Shown in pieces: positions 43,770-54,412 of a stretch of 64,000 nucleotides of DNA (its first letter is position 1; each line of letters begins with the position of its first letter). The DNA is taken from assembly GCF_024679095.1 (NCBI RefSeq), contig NC_066544.1, positions 3,751,401-3,815,400 on the forward strand, in the 5' to 3' direction. The position numbers and the translations under genes are program-made. The stretch comes from Eriocheir sinensis (Eukaryota; Arthropoda; Malacostraca; Decapoda; Varunidae). The notes under the pieces were generated by a model that saw only the letters and a list, made by a program, of their open reading frames with translations, was not told the DNA's origin and made no database searches.

Positions 43770-45262
43770 GTTTAGATGTTGGGCTGGGCCCTGAGGCCGG
43801 GAGTCAGGCCTGGGTTCAGCGGGGCGTGGTGATGGGTGGGTGGTTTCAATTAAGATGCTTACCTCAACTTATGGGTCAGGAGCGTGGGGGGGTCGGGGGG
43901 CTTCCTGCACTGTTGTGGGGTGCAGAGGCTGTGTGCAGTGGTGGGGTGTGGGAGGGTACTGGTGGACCTCCACCTCTGTAGTGCTGTCAGCTCTGTGTGG
44001 CGTGGTGGGGTGGGCCTGGCTGGAGTATGGCGGTGCTGCCGTTTGCGCCTGTGTTGTGTGGGACGAGTTGGGGTCAACGGTGCTAAGTTATAGGTGTGCT
44101 CAGGTTCTGCCTGGTCCTCATCCGCTAGGGACTGCAGGGAAGCAAACCTGTACGTTATTGGTGGCGATGTTAGCAAATGAGACTCCCTCCTGAACTGATC
44201 TTGTTGGCAGGTATCTAGGCGGTGGTGTAGGTCTGAGGGTAGGTCTGGGGGTAGGATGGGGCCTGGGCAGCTGTAGCTCCCGTAGCTGTGTGTTTGCCTC
44301 ATGTAGCGGCTTCCCTTCACTCAGCAGCCTGGTGTAGAGCTGCTGGGCCTCGAGGTTGAAGGGGCACTTGTTAGACCTGGGCCCGTGTGGCCCTAACCAT
44401 TGGAAACAGCGGAACTGGCGGGTGCAGGCGATGTCTCCCTGCTTGGAAGGATGGGGGCCGCTGCACCGGGCACACCGTGCTAGGGAGCTGCAGGTGTTTA
44501 TGCTGTGTCAAACCTTCAGGCACCTCGGGCAGCGCAAGAGAGGAAGGAGGAAGGACCGCGGCCATTATGTGAGCCCGGAGATGCCGACCCTCTTAGGAAG
44601 CTCCCCTCTTACTTTAAGTCGGAGCCACCTCCCTGTGGTGGTCCTCTGCAGCAGGCGCGGTGGGATCCAAGTTAGGTCCACGCACTCCCCTCCGTCTAGG
44701 GGCCTGAAGGCTTCCAGGACATCCTGCAGTTTGATGTCTTCCCCCCCCCAAGGGGTCCCACCCTGGCGTACTTGTAGCTCCCCTCATCTCTCTCAGCCCT
44801 GCGGCAGGTGACCTCCAACACCCCGAGTGTGAAGGAGGGCTTGGAGAGTTCCTGCACCTTGAGGATGTTGTCTTCGTACACTACGATCGCTAAAGTTGAC
44901 CCGTTCCCTAAGGAGCGCGTTTCCCCCTCTAGTATGTACTTGCTCAGAGCGGAAGAGGTGAGGGCATGTGTAGCTTGCCTGGGGTTGTTGAACACTGGAG
45001 CCCCATTCGTGGTCCGGAGTAGGAAGGAGGCTCGCTTGTACGATGGAGGAGGAAGGAGGGCGGCAGCACTGGTGTTGGATGGAGGGATGGAGGGTGTGGG
45101 GGCCTGGGCCTCTGCCGGTGACGAGGATATCTTCTGACGCTTGCACTGCCGGGATTCCTCCACGGCGAGGAACTGGTCCGCGTCCACCATCTCGGCGTCC
45201 CCGAGGTTCTTGTCCTCGGCTTGGGTGGCTCCCGGGGGCGGCCCACCGGACTGGCTGGCCAT
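43770..45262 (-). pseudogene. I-type LINE ORF1 (Gag-like RNA-binding protein)
   Basis: It probably starts at the Met at 45262 (MASQSGGPPPGATQAEDKNL). The N-terminal half is low-complexity and Pro/Ser-rich, followed by KRASFLLRTTNGAPVF and ALSKYILEGETRSLGNGSTL, an RRM-like ORF1 region, to about 44696. After frame changes a zinc-knuckle series appears at about 44540-44380 (CPRCLKV then H and C; ARCARCSG...; RCFQWLGPHGPRSNKC). A charged, proline-rich C-terminus reaches about 43860. ORF1 proteins coat the element RNA. A stop sits within the first knuckle. Confidence 0.7.
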
Positions 45263-45540
45263 GACGGTAGCCGTGACTCCACGGCAGAGCAGGACACTAA
45301 CAACTGGTAGCCGGCTCTCTGCTTTCTGGAGACAAGTTCCGCACGTCCAAACGGCGTGGCTGTCAGCACGGAACTCCGCCTCGCGGGTCATTACCCATAG
45401 TTATCGCGTTTCTGTGAACTCGTCAACATGTCCGGCTGACGTTCGTCATCTCGTCGCATATTCGACCAGACATACCACCACAATGACGTAGCAACGGCTG
45501 GCAGCCCGCCACTGACAGCCTGGGCGCGCCAAGTTTGAAA

Positions 45541-46901
45541 CACCATGCCTGGCAAGGAACCTACCAGGGGCGTTTTCTGACGGATTTTACATTACAGACA
45601 GGGTTTTTACACCATTCTTCATGATTTTAGGGCGTGTCTGACCATTTGAAAAGAAAAAAATGGTAAATATGCCTGGGGACTATTGAGTTAATTGAATCAT
45701 ATGTAGAGTGCTGACTCACATGTAGAGTGCTGACGTGTTGCTGATGAGGTGTTATTATAAATTTGCGTGCGTGGATTTATACTTACGATAGGACGTGTAT
45801 CCTGAGGGCAGGTCAAGGCGTTGGAATAGAGTGCTTCACTGAGCTCTACCTGTCATCTGATGGCCCTCGTGGAACCTCTACGAGATCCAAACCTGCGAAG
45901 CTCTGAAATTCAGCGAGGCCTAATTGACATTTTCTGTACTAAACTAGCAACATATCAGAGTTGTAATGGTCACTATTATGCTTATACCGAAAACTCAGAG
46001 TTCTGTAAATTATTCTTGCCGTTATAATGAACATTGTTAGCAAAATAAAAGCATTCAACGATATATCCTACAACACTCCAACCGGTAGTTTATAGGAATT
46101 CATCAATAGGTAAATATGTCCTTCATGTAAAAAAATAAAAGTCCAACAAGTCCAACATGGTGTTATGCTTTCAGTTTCTTACAAGCAGTGGTGGATGGCG
46201 TTAAACATTTTGCCACTCAACAATCCTTCGGCTGGTACTCCCCCAGTGAAGGACACCGCTACTTGCAAAGGGAGAGGCAGCACTAAAGTTCCCAATTATG
46301 AGTTTTACTAACTTTATTAGATTTTAGGCAGACCTGTAATAAAGGGATACAAAGTTACCAGAAAATTTGAGATTTGAGCGTAGGGTTTAACCAAAGAGTG
46401 TGCATAGGACTATAGGTCGACATAAGAAACAGCATTCGCTAACTCTCGTGGATTTATTAATGGGATTAAGGCTGGAAGAGGCGAGTGCAATAAAAGCGAT
46501 TAGACTTGTGAAGGTAGCGAAATGAGTTATGGGGGAATTAAGAAGCGCGGCTCTAATTACTTCAGGGTCAGCTGTTTCTGAAGGTAAAAAAAAAAATAAT
46601 ATTGCAAACAGCACAGGAGTTCCACAGTTCAATACGAGTATATGCAAGAGTTATTACACACGGGTTAACATATACAACAAAGTTAAACAAGAGAACACGT
46701 TACAAAGCACAGTCGAAGCCCTATAGGAAATTTATCGGCTTGAAAATACATTGCAGATTGAGGTTGAAGTGTCCACAATACAGGAACACTGGAACGGCAT
46801 CTTCTCACACAAATACACAGCCCATTACCAAGCCTATTACTACGGGATATCCACGACATTGAGACATTGAATGCAACAGTGTTTATTTTTTTAGAAAATA
46901 T
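45541..46901. other. Unassigned stretch
   Basis: No recognised gene. A short duplication 'cacatgtagagtgctgac' occurs near 45698 and 45718. Open frames of up to 86 codons have no domains. Confidence 0.45.
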
Positions 46902-47356
46902 TGTAACGACCCTCGAGCTGACGCCTTGAAGGGTCGTTCCGGGTGATCGCGCAACATCACAACCACCATCTCCATCCTCTAACGAGCCCCAACCGTCAGC
47001 ACAGAAACCTCAACACCTCATTTCCAGCTACTGTGTCGACCACAACGCTTCGGCACCTCAACACCTCGACCGAAGCAAGCCGGGCTTCATCGGAGGTTAT
47101 ATTAGTACCCGGCCACGAATGGGAGTCAGTCTAGTCTTACCCGACTGTTAAGGTGCTTCCTCCCCCTGGATATACTTCAGATAGCGACATCACCTCGGCG
47201 GTTAAGTACAAGGACAGATATCCGATTAGGATACGTTACCTATTGTTGCTTGTTTCTTTTGTTACCTTGTTACAACTTTTATACCGGGGTTATATATTTT
47301 CTTTGTTGCATATTAAACATAAGTGTAAGTGTAATGTAAATATAATTAAGTAAAAG
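46902..47356 (+). repeat. LTR2, left copy, interrupted by ERV copy 2
   Basis: It begins TGTAACGACCCTCGAGC and follows the LTR at 50114-50664 closely (gccttgaagggtcgttccgg, tgtcgaccacaacg/agaacg, ggatatacttcaga). It reaches 'taattaagtaaaag', then stops exactly where TGTAACGGG, the end of the minus-strand ERV LTR, begins. The last 96 bases or so of the LTR are absent from the other side of the ERV fragment. Confidence 0.85.
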
Positions 47357-47729
47357 TGTAACGGGTTACCGGGGGGCGTTTAAAGGGCGTTGATTAAGAC
47401 CAGCTTCCTTAAGGCGAATATATTCCTAGCCTATATGTACACGGAGCGTCGTAGCGAGAGCGACTGCCGTTGTGTGTCAGTCGGACTCTCGTGAAGGAGT
47501 GACGAGTTACAGGTTGGAAAATAATTGTTACAATTGGTCACGTACGTCAAGGTGACTTCCACGCACTATGAAATGCGATGTATACAAACTGAGACGGTAA
47601 ACACTGACTGACGACATTCCTATAGGTGGCGTGATCTATCTGTCGTGGGTTTTTTCCATTGACAACTGTATGCCTAATTCGTGGTGATATTAAATAATAA
47701 TAATAATACATTGATATCCTACTATAACA
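47357..47729 (-). repeat. ERV copy 2, 3' LTR
   Basis: The reverse complement begins TGTTATAGTAGG (47729 downward) and ends CCCGTTACA (47357). It is clearly the same subfamily as 20878-21248, differing by scattered substitutions and short indels. Confidence 0.9.
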
Positions 47730-48601
47730 CTGCTCGGTCACCTACCAGTGATCGCGACCTCGCGATATACAAAAATCTAAATAGTAGTCTAGTTACCATG
47801 AGCATACATAGTGGGAGTTTGTCAAGCAGACTGCCTATGATACAATTACATTAAAACACTGGCTATGCAAGAACATATGTGGAGTTATAATATAAATAGT
47901 GAGAGGTAAAACACACCGTGTGTGACATGAAACATAAGAAATCTCTCAAAAGATAAATATAAGGACACATGTATAAGAAGCTATCAACTGGCATAGTTAC
48001 AGACAATGAAACGGTCATCTAGCTCCTAAAAGAAACAAAGTAGTGAAACATACAGTAGTGAAACATAGCACAATGTTAAGTATAGGAGCAGGGGAATGCC
48101 AGGTTTCTGTCCTCTGACTTGCTTGAGAAAAGGAAAAACTACCTTGCCAGTGGCCTCCCTGCATCCAGTCGCCGTGTCTGCACAACCAAATAATCGTGCA
48201 GGACAGAGTTCCTCCTAATAAGGTAGCACATGACGACGAGACTGACGAACATCAGAAACATTGGTACAAAAAATCCAGTGTACAGGTAGGGGAGATGCAA
48301 GTATTCAGGCAGCGTTTCCTCCAGGGTTTCCGCAAACTCTGTTTTGTTTACGAAAGACAACGAATTAAGGGAATTAGTCACATAAGAGATGCTGGAGAAG
48401 TGAATGTTATCGAGAGACCGTAGAGGAAACACTCGATGGGAAATATTGGCCGTGAAAACCAGACGGATCCGGGACGGGTACGTTGTTATGTTAGTGGAGC
48501 GGCTATAGCATGCTTCCGCTATGGCATAGTGACCAGTAACCCGTTGATAAGTGGTACCCTTCGGGCAGATGACTGATACATAGAAGGGCTGAGGGAAATA
48601 G

Positions 48602-48838
48602 TGTAATGCCCCGACGAGCTTATTTTCCATCCTTCCTATTTCTCAACACGGCCTCTGCGTGTATCGAAATAACACGAGAAATTAATCAAGACAAGGAGAG
48701 GGTATTCCCCGGCTGCCTGGGATTGAACCCGCGACCAGCGTGACGGGAGAGCCACTCCTTACCGAGTCGGCCAAAGAGGTACCCCACTGGCTAAGTGGGT
48801 TATGGGAGGCTCTTTCATCAGGCCGTCGCCGCACTACA
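48602..48838 (-). repeat. TRIM terminal repeat with tRNA-like Pol III promoter (3' copy)
   Basis: In minus sense it begins TGTAGTGCGGCG and ends GGGGCATTACA. A box-A-like TGGCCGACTCGG (48773-48762) is followed at tRNA spacing by a box-B GGGTTCAATCC (48730-48720). The repeat therefore resembles a tRNA-derived SINE head embedded in an LTR. Confidence 0.8.
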
Positions 48839-49037
48839 CGGCTTTCCCCCCTATGTAGATTACTTTCTGTGTGTTGACAATGTCCCTTTGAGACATAACT
48901 CCACAATGTCCCTTTGAGACATACCTCCAACTCTTCCCATTTTCTATTACCCTCGGAGCATGGGCCATCCTACCTGTTACCCCTTCGGGGAAACTCAACA
49001 GAACTGCAGGAGAGGATGCCCACCGCTATGCCACCAC

Positions 49038-49274
49038 TGTAATGCCCCGACGAGCTTATTTTCCATCCTTCCTATTTCTCAACACTGCCTCTGCGTGTAT
49101 CGAAATAACACGAGAAATTAATCAAGACAAGGAGAGGGTATTCCCCGGCTGCCTGGGATTGAACCCGCGACCAGCGTGACGGGAGAGCCACTCCTTACCG
49201 AGTCGGCCAAAGAGGTACCCCACTGGCTAAGTGGGTTATGGGAGGCTCGTTCATCAGGCCGTCGCCGCACTACA
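49038..49274 (-). repeat. TRIM terminal repeat with tRNA-like Pol III promoter (5' copy)
   Basis: Same length and sequence as 48602-48838 except two visible substitutions (acacTgcctc, ctcGttcatc). Box A is at 49209-49198 and box B at 49166-49156. The near identity of the repeats implies a recent insertion. Confidence 0.8.
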
Positions 49275-49742
49275 ATAGAAATAATGCAGACCCTGAAAGT
49301 TCTTATGGAAAACAGGTGTTGGTGGTAGCTGCTTGTAAGGGCACAGGGAAAGAGCGTCAGACGCGTTCATGCGGGTGAGGGCGATCTCGCATACCCCTCC
49401 CCGAACTGGTAGGAAGGCAAAGAGACGCAGAGCAATAGAATCGCCCGAAGACCGTCTCCTTGCAATATTGCAAGAGTGAGTAGCTACCCGTTGAATACAG
49501 AGCGAAATCCTTCGCGATTAGAACAAGAGACGGGGACGTGTCCAGGCCTAACACACTGTCCTTAGCTGAAAAAGGGAACGGGACAATTTCGTGTGCCTCA
49601 GACACGTCCGCCGTCTGAAATGGAGCATGAATGATCATGGCATCGGGGGTGAGGCTGGACTCAATCAAGGGGTAAAAATATTGACTCATGTCTGGGTTGA
49701 ATAAAGGTGTGAGGCTATAATTTTGATACCCGATATGGACAG

Positions 49743-50003
49743 TGGTTCAATGTCTTTCCTGTAATTAGGAGACCAGAATTGCACGGGGTATTCCAGGTAG
49801 GGCCTTACCAGCGAATTATACAAGGATAACATAGCTCCCGGCGTGTTGTATTCGAAGTTCCTCGATATGAACCCAAGCATTGTATTGGCTTTCTTACAGG
49901 CGGATTTGCAGTGTTTTGTTTGTTTCAAGTCACTGCTGATGGTGACCCCTAGGTCTCTTTCCTCTTGCACAACATGTAGTGGTTCGCCACCCATGTAGTA
50001 TGT
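49743..50003 (-). pseudogene. CR1-like LINE thumb-region fragment
   Basis: The minus strand reads EERDLGVTISSDLKQTKHCK, ACKKANTMLGFISRNFEYNT and LYNSLVRPYLEYPVQFWSPN, then YRKDIE. This is the block following the RT catalytic domain in CR1-like LINEs. It is bounded on one side by the ERV copy 2 fragment and on the other by an LTR2 RNase H remnant. It is a different subfamily from 11570-12237. Confidence 0.75.
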
Positions 50004-50113
50004 GTGGCATCACATCAAGGGCTTCGACAACGTCATCGCCGATGCCCTCAGTCGTCCCCGTCAGTCCGTCACGACACCACCACTTCCCTGAGGTGTCGTC
50101 TTTAGGGGGGAGG
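50003..50113 (+). pseudogene. LTR2 RNase H C-terminus and polypurine tract
   Basis: The frame reads WHHIKGFDNVIADALSRP, the C-terminal end of Ty3/Gypsy RNase H (I-x-G-x-x-N-x-x-A-D-x-L-S-R). A stop (about 50092) and a polypurine tract 'tagggggggagg'-like sequence at 50103-50113 follow before the LTR. No integrase lies between RNase H and LTR, so the internal region is deleted or was never complete in this lineage. Confidence 0.75.
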
Positions 50114-50664
50114 TGTAACGACCCTCGAGCTGATGCCTTGAAGGGTCGTTCCGGGTGCTCGCTCAACAGCACAACCACCATCCCCATCCTACTAACGAGC
50201 CCCAACTGTCAGTACCGAGACCTCCACACCTCATTTCCAGCTACTGTGTCGACCAGAACGGTTCAACACCTCGACCGAAGCAAGCCGGGCTTCATCGGAG
50301 GTGATATTAGTACCCACCCACCAATGGGAGTCAGTCTAGTCTCACCCGACTGTTCAGATGCTACCTCCCCCTGGATATACTTCAGACAGCGACATCTCCC
50401 CCTTGGCGGTGAAGTACAAGGACAGATATCCGTGGAGGATACGTTACCTTATGTTTGCTTTTTTTTTTTTTTTTTTGTCACCTTGTCACTAAGTGTTACA
50501 GCTTCATTATACCGGGGTTATATCTTTTTTGTTGCATATTAAACAAAAGTATGTGTAAGTGTAATGTAAATATAATTAAGTACAAGTATTTAATTTAACT
50601 GTGTTGTTTCACTTTAGAGTTGTTCGTCACTAAAAGCTGTTACCCTTCTTTTGGTGACGTAACA
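50114..50664 (+). repeat. LTR2, right copy (complete)
   Basis: It begins TGTAACGACCCTCGAGC and ends GTGACGTAACA. It holds a T run at about 50459-50477. Its flanks and those of the left copy do not show a shared duplication, so the two LTRs may not bound one unaltered insertion. Confidence 0.85.
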
Positions 50665-51249
50665 GTATATTGAAAAATATTCACTTTAAAATACGAGCAT
50701 CGCCTACATAAACAGTACATCTTGTTTACCTTATGATGTCGGTACATGTAATGTTGGCAGTGCATCTCCTCGTACTGTTTTCACAGTTTTAGGAACAGGC
50801 ACCTGAAGGTGGATATTCTTTAACTTGACTGCTGCTCTCAGTTGTCCGTTCCTACAAACCCAATTTATTATAATAGGTCGATCGTTGTTTTTTTTTCATC
50901 TCGAATGTGTCATTAAAATGATCAAATTCGCTGCAGTAGTTTTTGCGTAAAAGTATCATATTCAGGCAAATGCGATATATGCTTGAAATGATGGAATAAA
51001 AGAATACTACGTAGAGTACAGTAATGTTCTTTTAACCACAAAAATGATAGCCATAGAATCCCATTCCTCTAAACCTATAGCTGAGCAGACTGATTTCTAA
51101 TAAACTATGGATGTTATTTTCAAAATCGCAAAATTACATGTGATATTATTACACTATATTTTCGAAAAGTTGAGTTTCGATTATAAATGCAGTTTTTTGT
51201 ATACTACATTACACCATACAGATCAAACAGTAAGGCATAATTTGCAAAT
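50665..51249. other. Unassigned AT-rich stretch
   Basis: No recognisable gene or repeat; T runs near 50890. Confidence 0.4.
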
Positions 51250-53084
51250 ATGTACTAATCCGCCAGAGTTACTTTATTGGACAAAAATCACAAAGGTCAT
51301 TAGGACAAGGACAGCACCTATAATAGGTGTTTGTTTGTGTAAGCGTTTGTGTGAATGTTGTGAAGTGTGGGTGACATAGGTGTTGATGTGTATTTGTGGA
51401 ACTATGTGTACAATTTGACAATAGAAGGACGATGACAGACAGTGGAATATAAATGAGGACAAGGAAAGTTAACGATGAAGACGCGACACGGACTGAGACA
51501 AGTACAGACGATGAACATTTAACATGAAAACACTGATAATCTTAGTCTGTGTTTACAGCGCCCCATTTTCTTATGTCATGAGGGGAAGGAGCACGGAATT
51601 CGAGCGGTGACTGCTACAGATTACTCCCCCCCCCCCCCCCAGTGACGAGGAAGGAGGAACGAAAGCTTCCCTGGTGTTGGGGCGCTATGGCATACGGTGA
51701 TGCGTTGCAGAGTGTAGCGTTGCGCGGTGAGTTGCGCTGAGTGGAGTTGCGTTGAGGTGCGCGGTACGTTGCGCTGAGTTGAGTTGAGGTGCGCGGTAAG
51801 TTGCGCTGAGATGCATTACGTTGAGTAGTGTTCAGCTACGGTGAGTCGAGCTGGGGTGAGTAGTGCAGTGGCAACAGCTACGGTAAGTCGAGCTGGAGTG
51901 AGTAGTGCAGTGGCAACAGCTACGGTGAGTCGAGTTGGAGTGAGTAGTGCAGTGGCAACAGCTACGGTGAGTAGTGCAGTGGCAACAGCTACGGTGAGTA
52001 GTGCAGTGACAACAGCTACGGTGAGTCGAGCTGGAGTGAGTAGTGCAGTGGCAACAGCTACGGTGAGTAGTGCAGTGACAACAGCTACGGTGAGTCGAGT
52101 TGGAGTGAGTAGTGCAGTGGCAACAGCTACGGTGAGTCGAGCTGGAGTGAGTAATGCGGTGACAACAGCTACGGTGAGTCGAGCTGGAGTGAGTGATGCG
52201 GTGACAACAGCTACGGTGAGTCGAGCTGGAGTGAGTAATGCGGTGACAACAGCTACGGTGAGTCGAGCTGGAGTGAGTAATGCTGTGACAACAGCTACGG
52301 TGAATCGAGCTGGAGTGAGTAATGCGGTGACAACAGCTACGGTGAGTCGAGCTGGGGTGAGTAGCGCGTAGGGGACAGCTACGGTTAGTCGAGCTGAGAT
52401 GAGTAGCGCAGTGAGGACAGCTACGGTAAGTCGAGCTGAAGTGTTGAGCAGCGAGGAGTTGAGCAGCGAGGAGTTGAGCAGCGTGAGGTGGGCTGCGTGA
52501 ATTGGGCTGCGGTGAGTTAAGTGTTGAGCAGCGAGGAGTTGAGCAGCGAGGAGTTGAGCAGCGTGAGGTGGGCTGCGTGAATTGGGCTGCGGTGAGTTGA
52601 GTGGTTGGCTGTTTAATAGATCCTGGAAGGCTTGAATCCGCACTCCAAAATCGCGAACCACGTAAACGGGTCCTGAGCAGAAGAGTGGTGCTCTGAAGGA
52701 CACCGCCGTAGTAGAGGAAGAGTTGCATGTCGTCGTCAGGTATGGTGAAGTCGAGCGGCGTGGAGATGGGCGAAAGGCACTGGCGTAAACGCGCCGGGGG
52801 CCACGGCAGTCAGAGTGCATCGAGGGAACTGCGTGTGAAGGCGCTAGCTGCCAGCGTGTCAGGGGCCTCGGCAGTCCGTGAGGGAGTCGACAGACGAAGA
52901 CAGACAGTGGAAGATACACGAGGACAAGGAAAGTTAACGATGAAGACGCGACACGGACTGAGACAAGTACAGACGATGAACATTTGACATGAAAACACTG
53001 ATAATCTTAGTCTGTGTTTACAGCGCCCCATTTTCTTATGTCACTGAGGGGAAGGAGCACGGAATTCGAGCGGTGACTGCTACA
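51250..53084 (-). mobile_element. LTR3 element, copy B (LTRs and internal tandem arrays)
   Basis: On the minus strand: the 5' LTR starts TGTAGCAGTCACC at 53084 and is homologous to the 3' LTR for about 195 bases before diverging. A short unassigned internal region follows, then tandem arrays (52620-51700), a C-run on the plus strand (51625-51640) acting as polypurine tract, and a 3' LTR from 51618 to about 51250 with an AATAAA-type signal at about 51280. No gag or pol motif is left. The same plan is seen in copy A at 29800-30860. Confidence 0.7.
51700..52620 (-). repeat. 42-bp/27-bp tandem array inside LTR3 copy B
   Basis: Between about 51834 and 52440, units of 42 bp (agctacggtgagtcgagctg ...) alternate with shortened 27-bp units lacking 15 internal bases. 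At 52440-52600 two copies of a unit of about 78 bp (gagcagcgaggagttgagca...) follow. At 51700-51834 GCAACTCA-type repeats resemble those of copy A. Unit lengths divisible by three create open frames of up to 367 codons that are not genes. Confidence 0.9.
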
Positions 53085-54098
53085 CATTTAGGTCACCCTT
53101 GTGGCACGTGTCAGGGAGGCATGACGTCAAGGCTCCTGGTGCTCTGTTATTTATATAATTATACATATAATATATTATAATACATTATATATTATACATA
53201 CAACATTATGTAAATAACATGGTGCCGGTGGTGCCCACCCATCACATTGTTGTCAAGGACAAGGATTTTAGTCTTGCAAAAGAAATAACGACCATTGTCG
53301 TATCATCATTTACTACATGAGTTTCTTTGTATTCTGCTGACAACAACTTGTGTCTAAATTTGGCTGCTGAAACTTGTGAATCACGTGAGAGCGAACGATG
53401 CCGAGGTGGGGGTTGGCTAGGCACTGGCAGTCGCTGATGTGTTGGGGGTTGGTGATGTGCTGGCGTCTGTCTCCAAATTTTCTTCTCTTCCACCTTTGCA
53501 GTGCATTTCGGCGCTTCGAGTCAAGCAGAGCCTTCCTTTTCTTGCTCTCACGCAGCATTGTCAAATGTTTTCACAAAAAAATCAAAACAAAACAACAGGT
53601 TGCCAATACTCGCGAGTACATGTTCCCTGTCCCAGATATCGCTCGCGCTGTCTGGAGGCCCCAATGCAGCCAGCGCGGCCGCTGCCTGATAACCTAAAAC
53701 ACACCAAACAAACAGGCGTTGTGGTGAGAGTGGCTGCGCCAGTGAGAATGGGCATTCAAAACACAGCCATTTAAATGGCATGTGACATGTTATACGCTTG
53801 GCAGCTGATGGAACATGTGCATATGAAGCCAACGATTTACCTAAAAATTTTCCAAATAATGCAATTTTTGTTTCCCGAAACCGAGAATTTCCACTTGGAG
53901 TCATAAATGAGGTGTCGTTTACATCAAATTGGCTCGAACCTTTACAAAAGAGTTAATATGTAAAATTAGACACAGCTGAAAATAAAAAGGAATTCTTATA
54001 GGACTTCTTTTACATGGAATTGATGTAACACATTTGCAAAGATTGGCTGATCTAAATAAATATATTTACAAATTCCCAAGTATTCAACAAGTGCCTCA
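53085..54098. other. Unassigned stretch
   Basis: Open frames of 80-118 codons occur on both strands without recognised domains. The minus-strand frame near 53564-53313 is basic (KKRKALLDSKRRNALQRWKR) and could be a transposase remnant, but I cannot name it. Confidence 0.4.
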
Positions 54099-54412
54099 CT
54101 AAGCAAACAGTAGTCGGCGGTTTTTTTTCGCCGAATTTGCCGAACTCTCGACTGAAATGGGGATATCATAGTGGACACAGGGGAGGGCAAGTCCGTTCAG
54201 TCGCTCTTGGCCGACGGTACTCCTCAAATAGGTTTTCAGCCTTTTCAATGCTGAGAAAGACCTCTCGGCTTCCGCGTTGGAGACTGGAAGCGTCAACAGA
54301 GTTTTCAAGAGAATAGCGAGATTGGAGAACATGCTGGTGCTGGCGTGTGTCTGGGCTTCTTTGATAGTTTGGAAGACCGGAACAGATAATGCCCAGCGCT
54401 CCGCTTTCGCCT
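54099..54412 (-). pseudogene. hAT transposase C-terminal dimerisation domain
   Basis: The minus strand reads FSNLAILLKTLLTLPVSNAE followed by AERSFSALKRLKTYLRSTVG and QERLNGLALPCVHYD. The P-V-S-x-A-x-x-E-R-x-F-S block with the following L-R-x-x-x-x-x-x-R-L-x-x-L is the hAT dimerisation signature. Upstream an open stretch AKAERWALSVPVFQTIKEAQ ends at a 'tttacag' sequence. Catalytic parts are absent. It is a transposon-derived relic; domestication cannot be judged from this piece. Confidence 0.75.

Larger units (their letters stand above)
39788..45540 (-). mobile_element. I-type LINE, nearly full length, broken
   Basis: On the minus strand: ORF1 with zinc knuckles, ORF2 with endonuclease, RT, RNase H and a C-terminal CPWC...H...C finger, and an (AAC)n tail at 39788-39811. 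The presence of RNase H, a two-ORF plan and a short-repeat tail fit the I superclade (I/Nimb/Loa-like). Reading frames are interrupted many times. The 5' boundary near 45540 is approximate. Confidence 0.85.
48602..49274 (-). mobile_element. Miniature LTR-like element (TRIM) with tRNA-like sequence in its terminal repeats
   Basis: Two direct repeats of 237 bp (48602-48838 and 49038-49274) differ at only two positions that I can see. They flank a 199-bp non-coding core. The ends are TG...CA, and the whole unit is flanked by ATAG (48598-48601, 49275-49278). Removing it and one ATAG gives exactly the length of the uninterrupted env in copy 1 near 20030. Read on the minus strand, the core starts one base after the repeat with TGGTGGCATAGCGGTGGGC (PBS-like). 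It ends with AGGGGGGAAAG (PPT-like) three bases before the next repeat. This orientation also puts the tRNA-like boxes in sense. No protein is encoded. Confidence 0.8.
47357..49742 (-). mobile_element. ERV copy 2 (env and 3' LTR only), inside LTR2
   Basis: The minus strand carries env from the segment matching 19555 of copy 1 to its stop, the env-LTR spacer, and the 3' LTR. It is very similar to copy 1 throughout. The 5' part (gag, pol, env start) is missing, and the fragment joins a CR1-like LINE at about 49742. env is interrupted by a 673-bp miniature LTR-like element. Confidence 0.85.
48139..49742 (-). pseudogene. env: ERV copy 2 env fragment, interrupted
   Basis: The first part (49742-49279) encodes SQYFYPLIESSLTPDAMIIH and SAKDSVLGLDTSPSLVLIAK. 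A frameshift follows near 49400. The second part (48601-48139) encodes QPFYVSVICPKGTTYQRVTG, SLDNIHFSSISYVTNSLNSL and the membrane anchor (FFVPMFLMFVSLVVMCYLI). The cleavage site and fusion-peptide-like region are missing. The miniature element at 48602-49274 separates the two parts. Confidence 0.8.

Noticed and set aside
48602..49274. Two independent SINE insertions
   Set aside because: Both repeats end at the same bases, the pair shares one outer ATAG duplication, and the core has PBS- and PPT-like ends.
51816..52919. 367-codon minus-strand open frame with Leu-Thr-Val-Ala repeats
   Set aside because: It is generated by 42- and 27-bp tandem units whose lengths are multiples of three; similar frames exist on the other strand.
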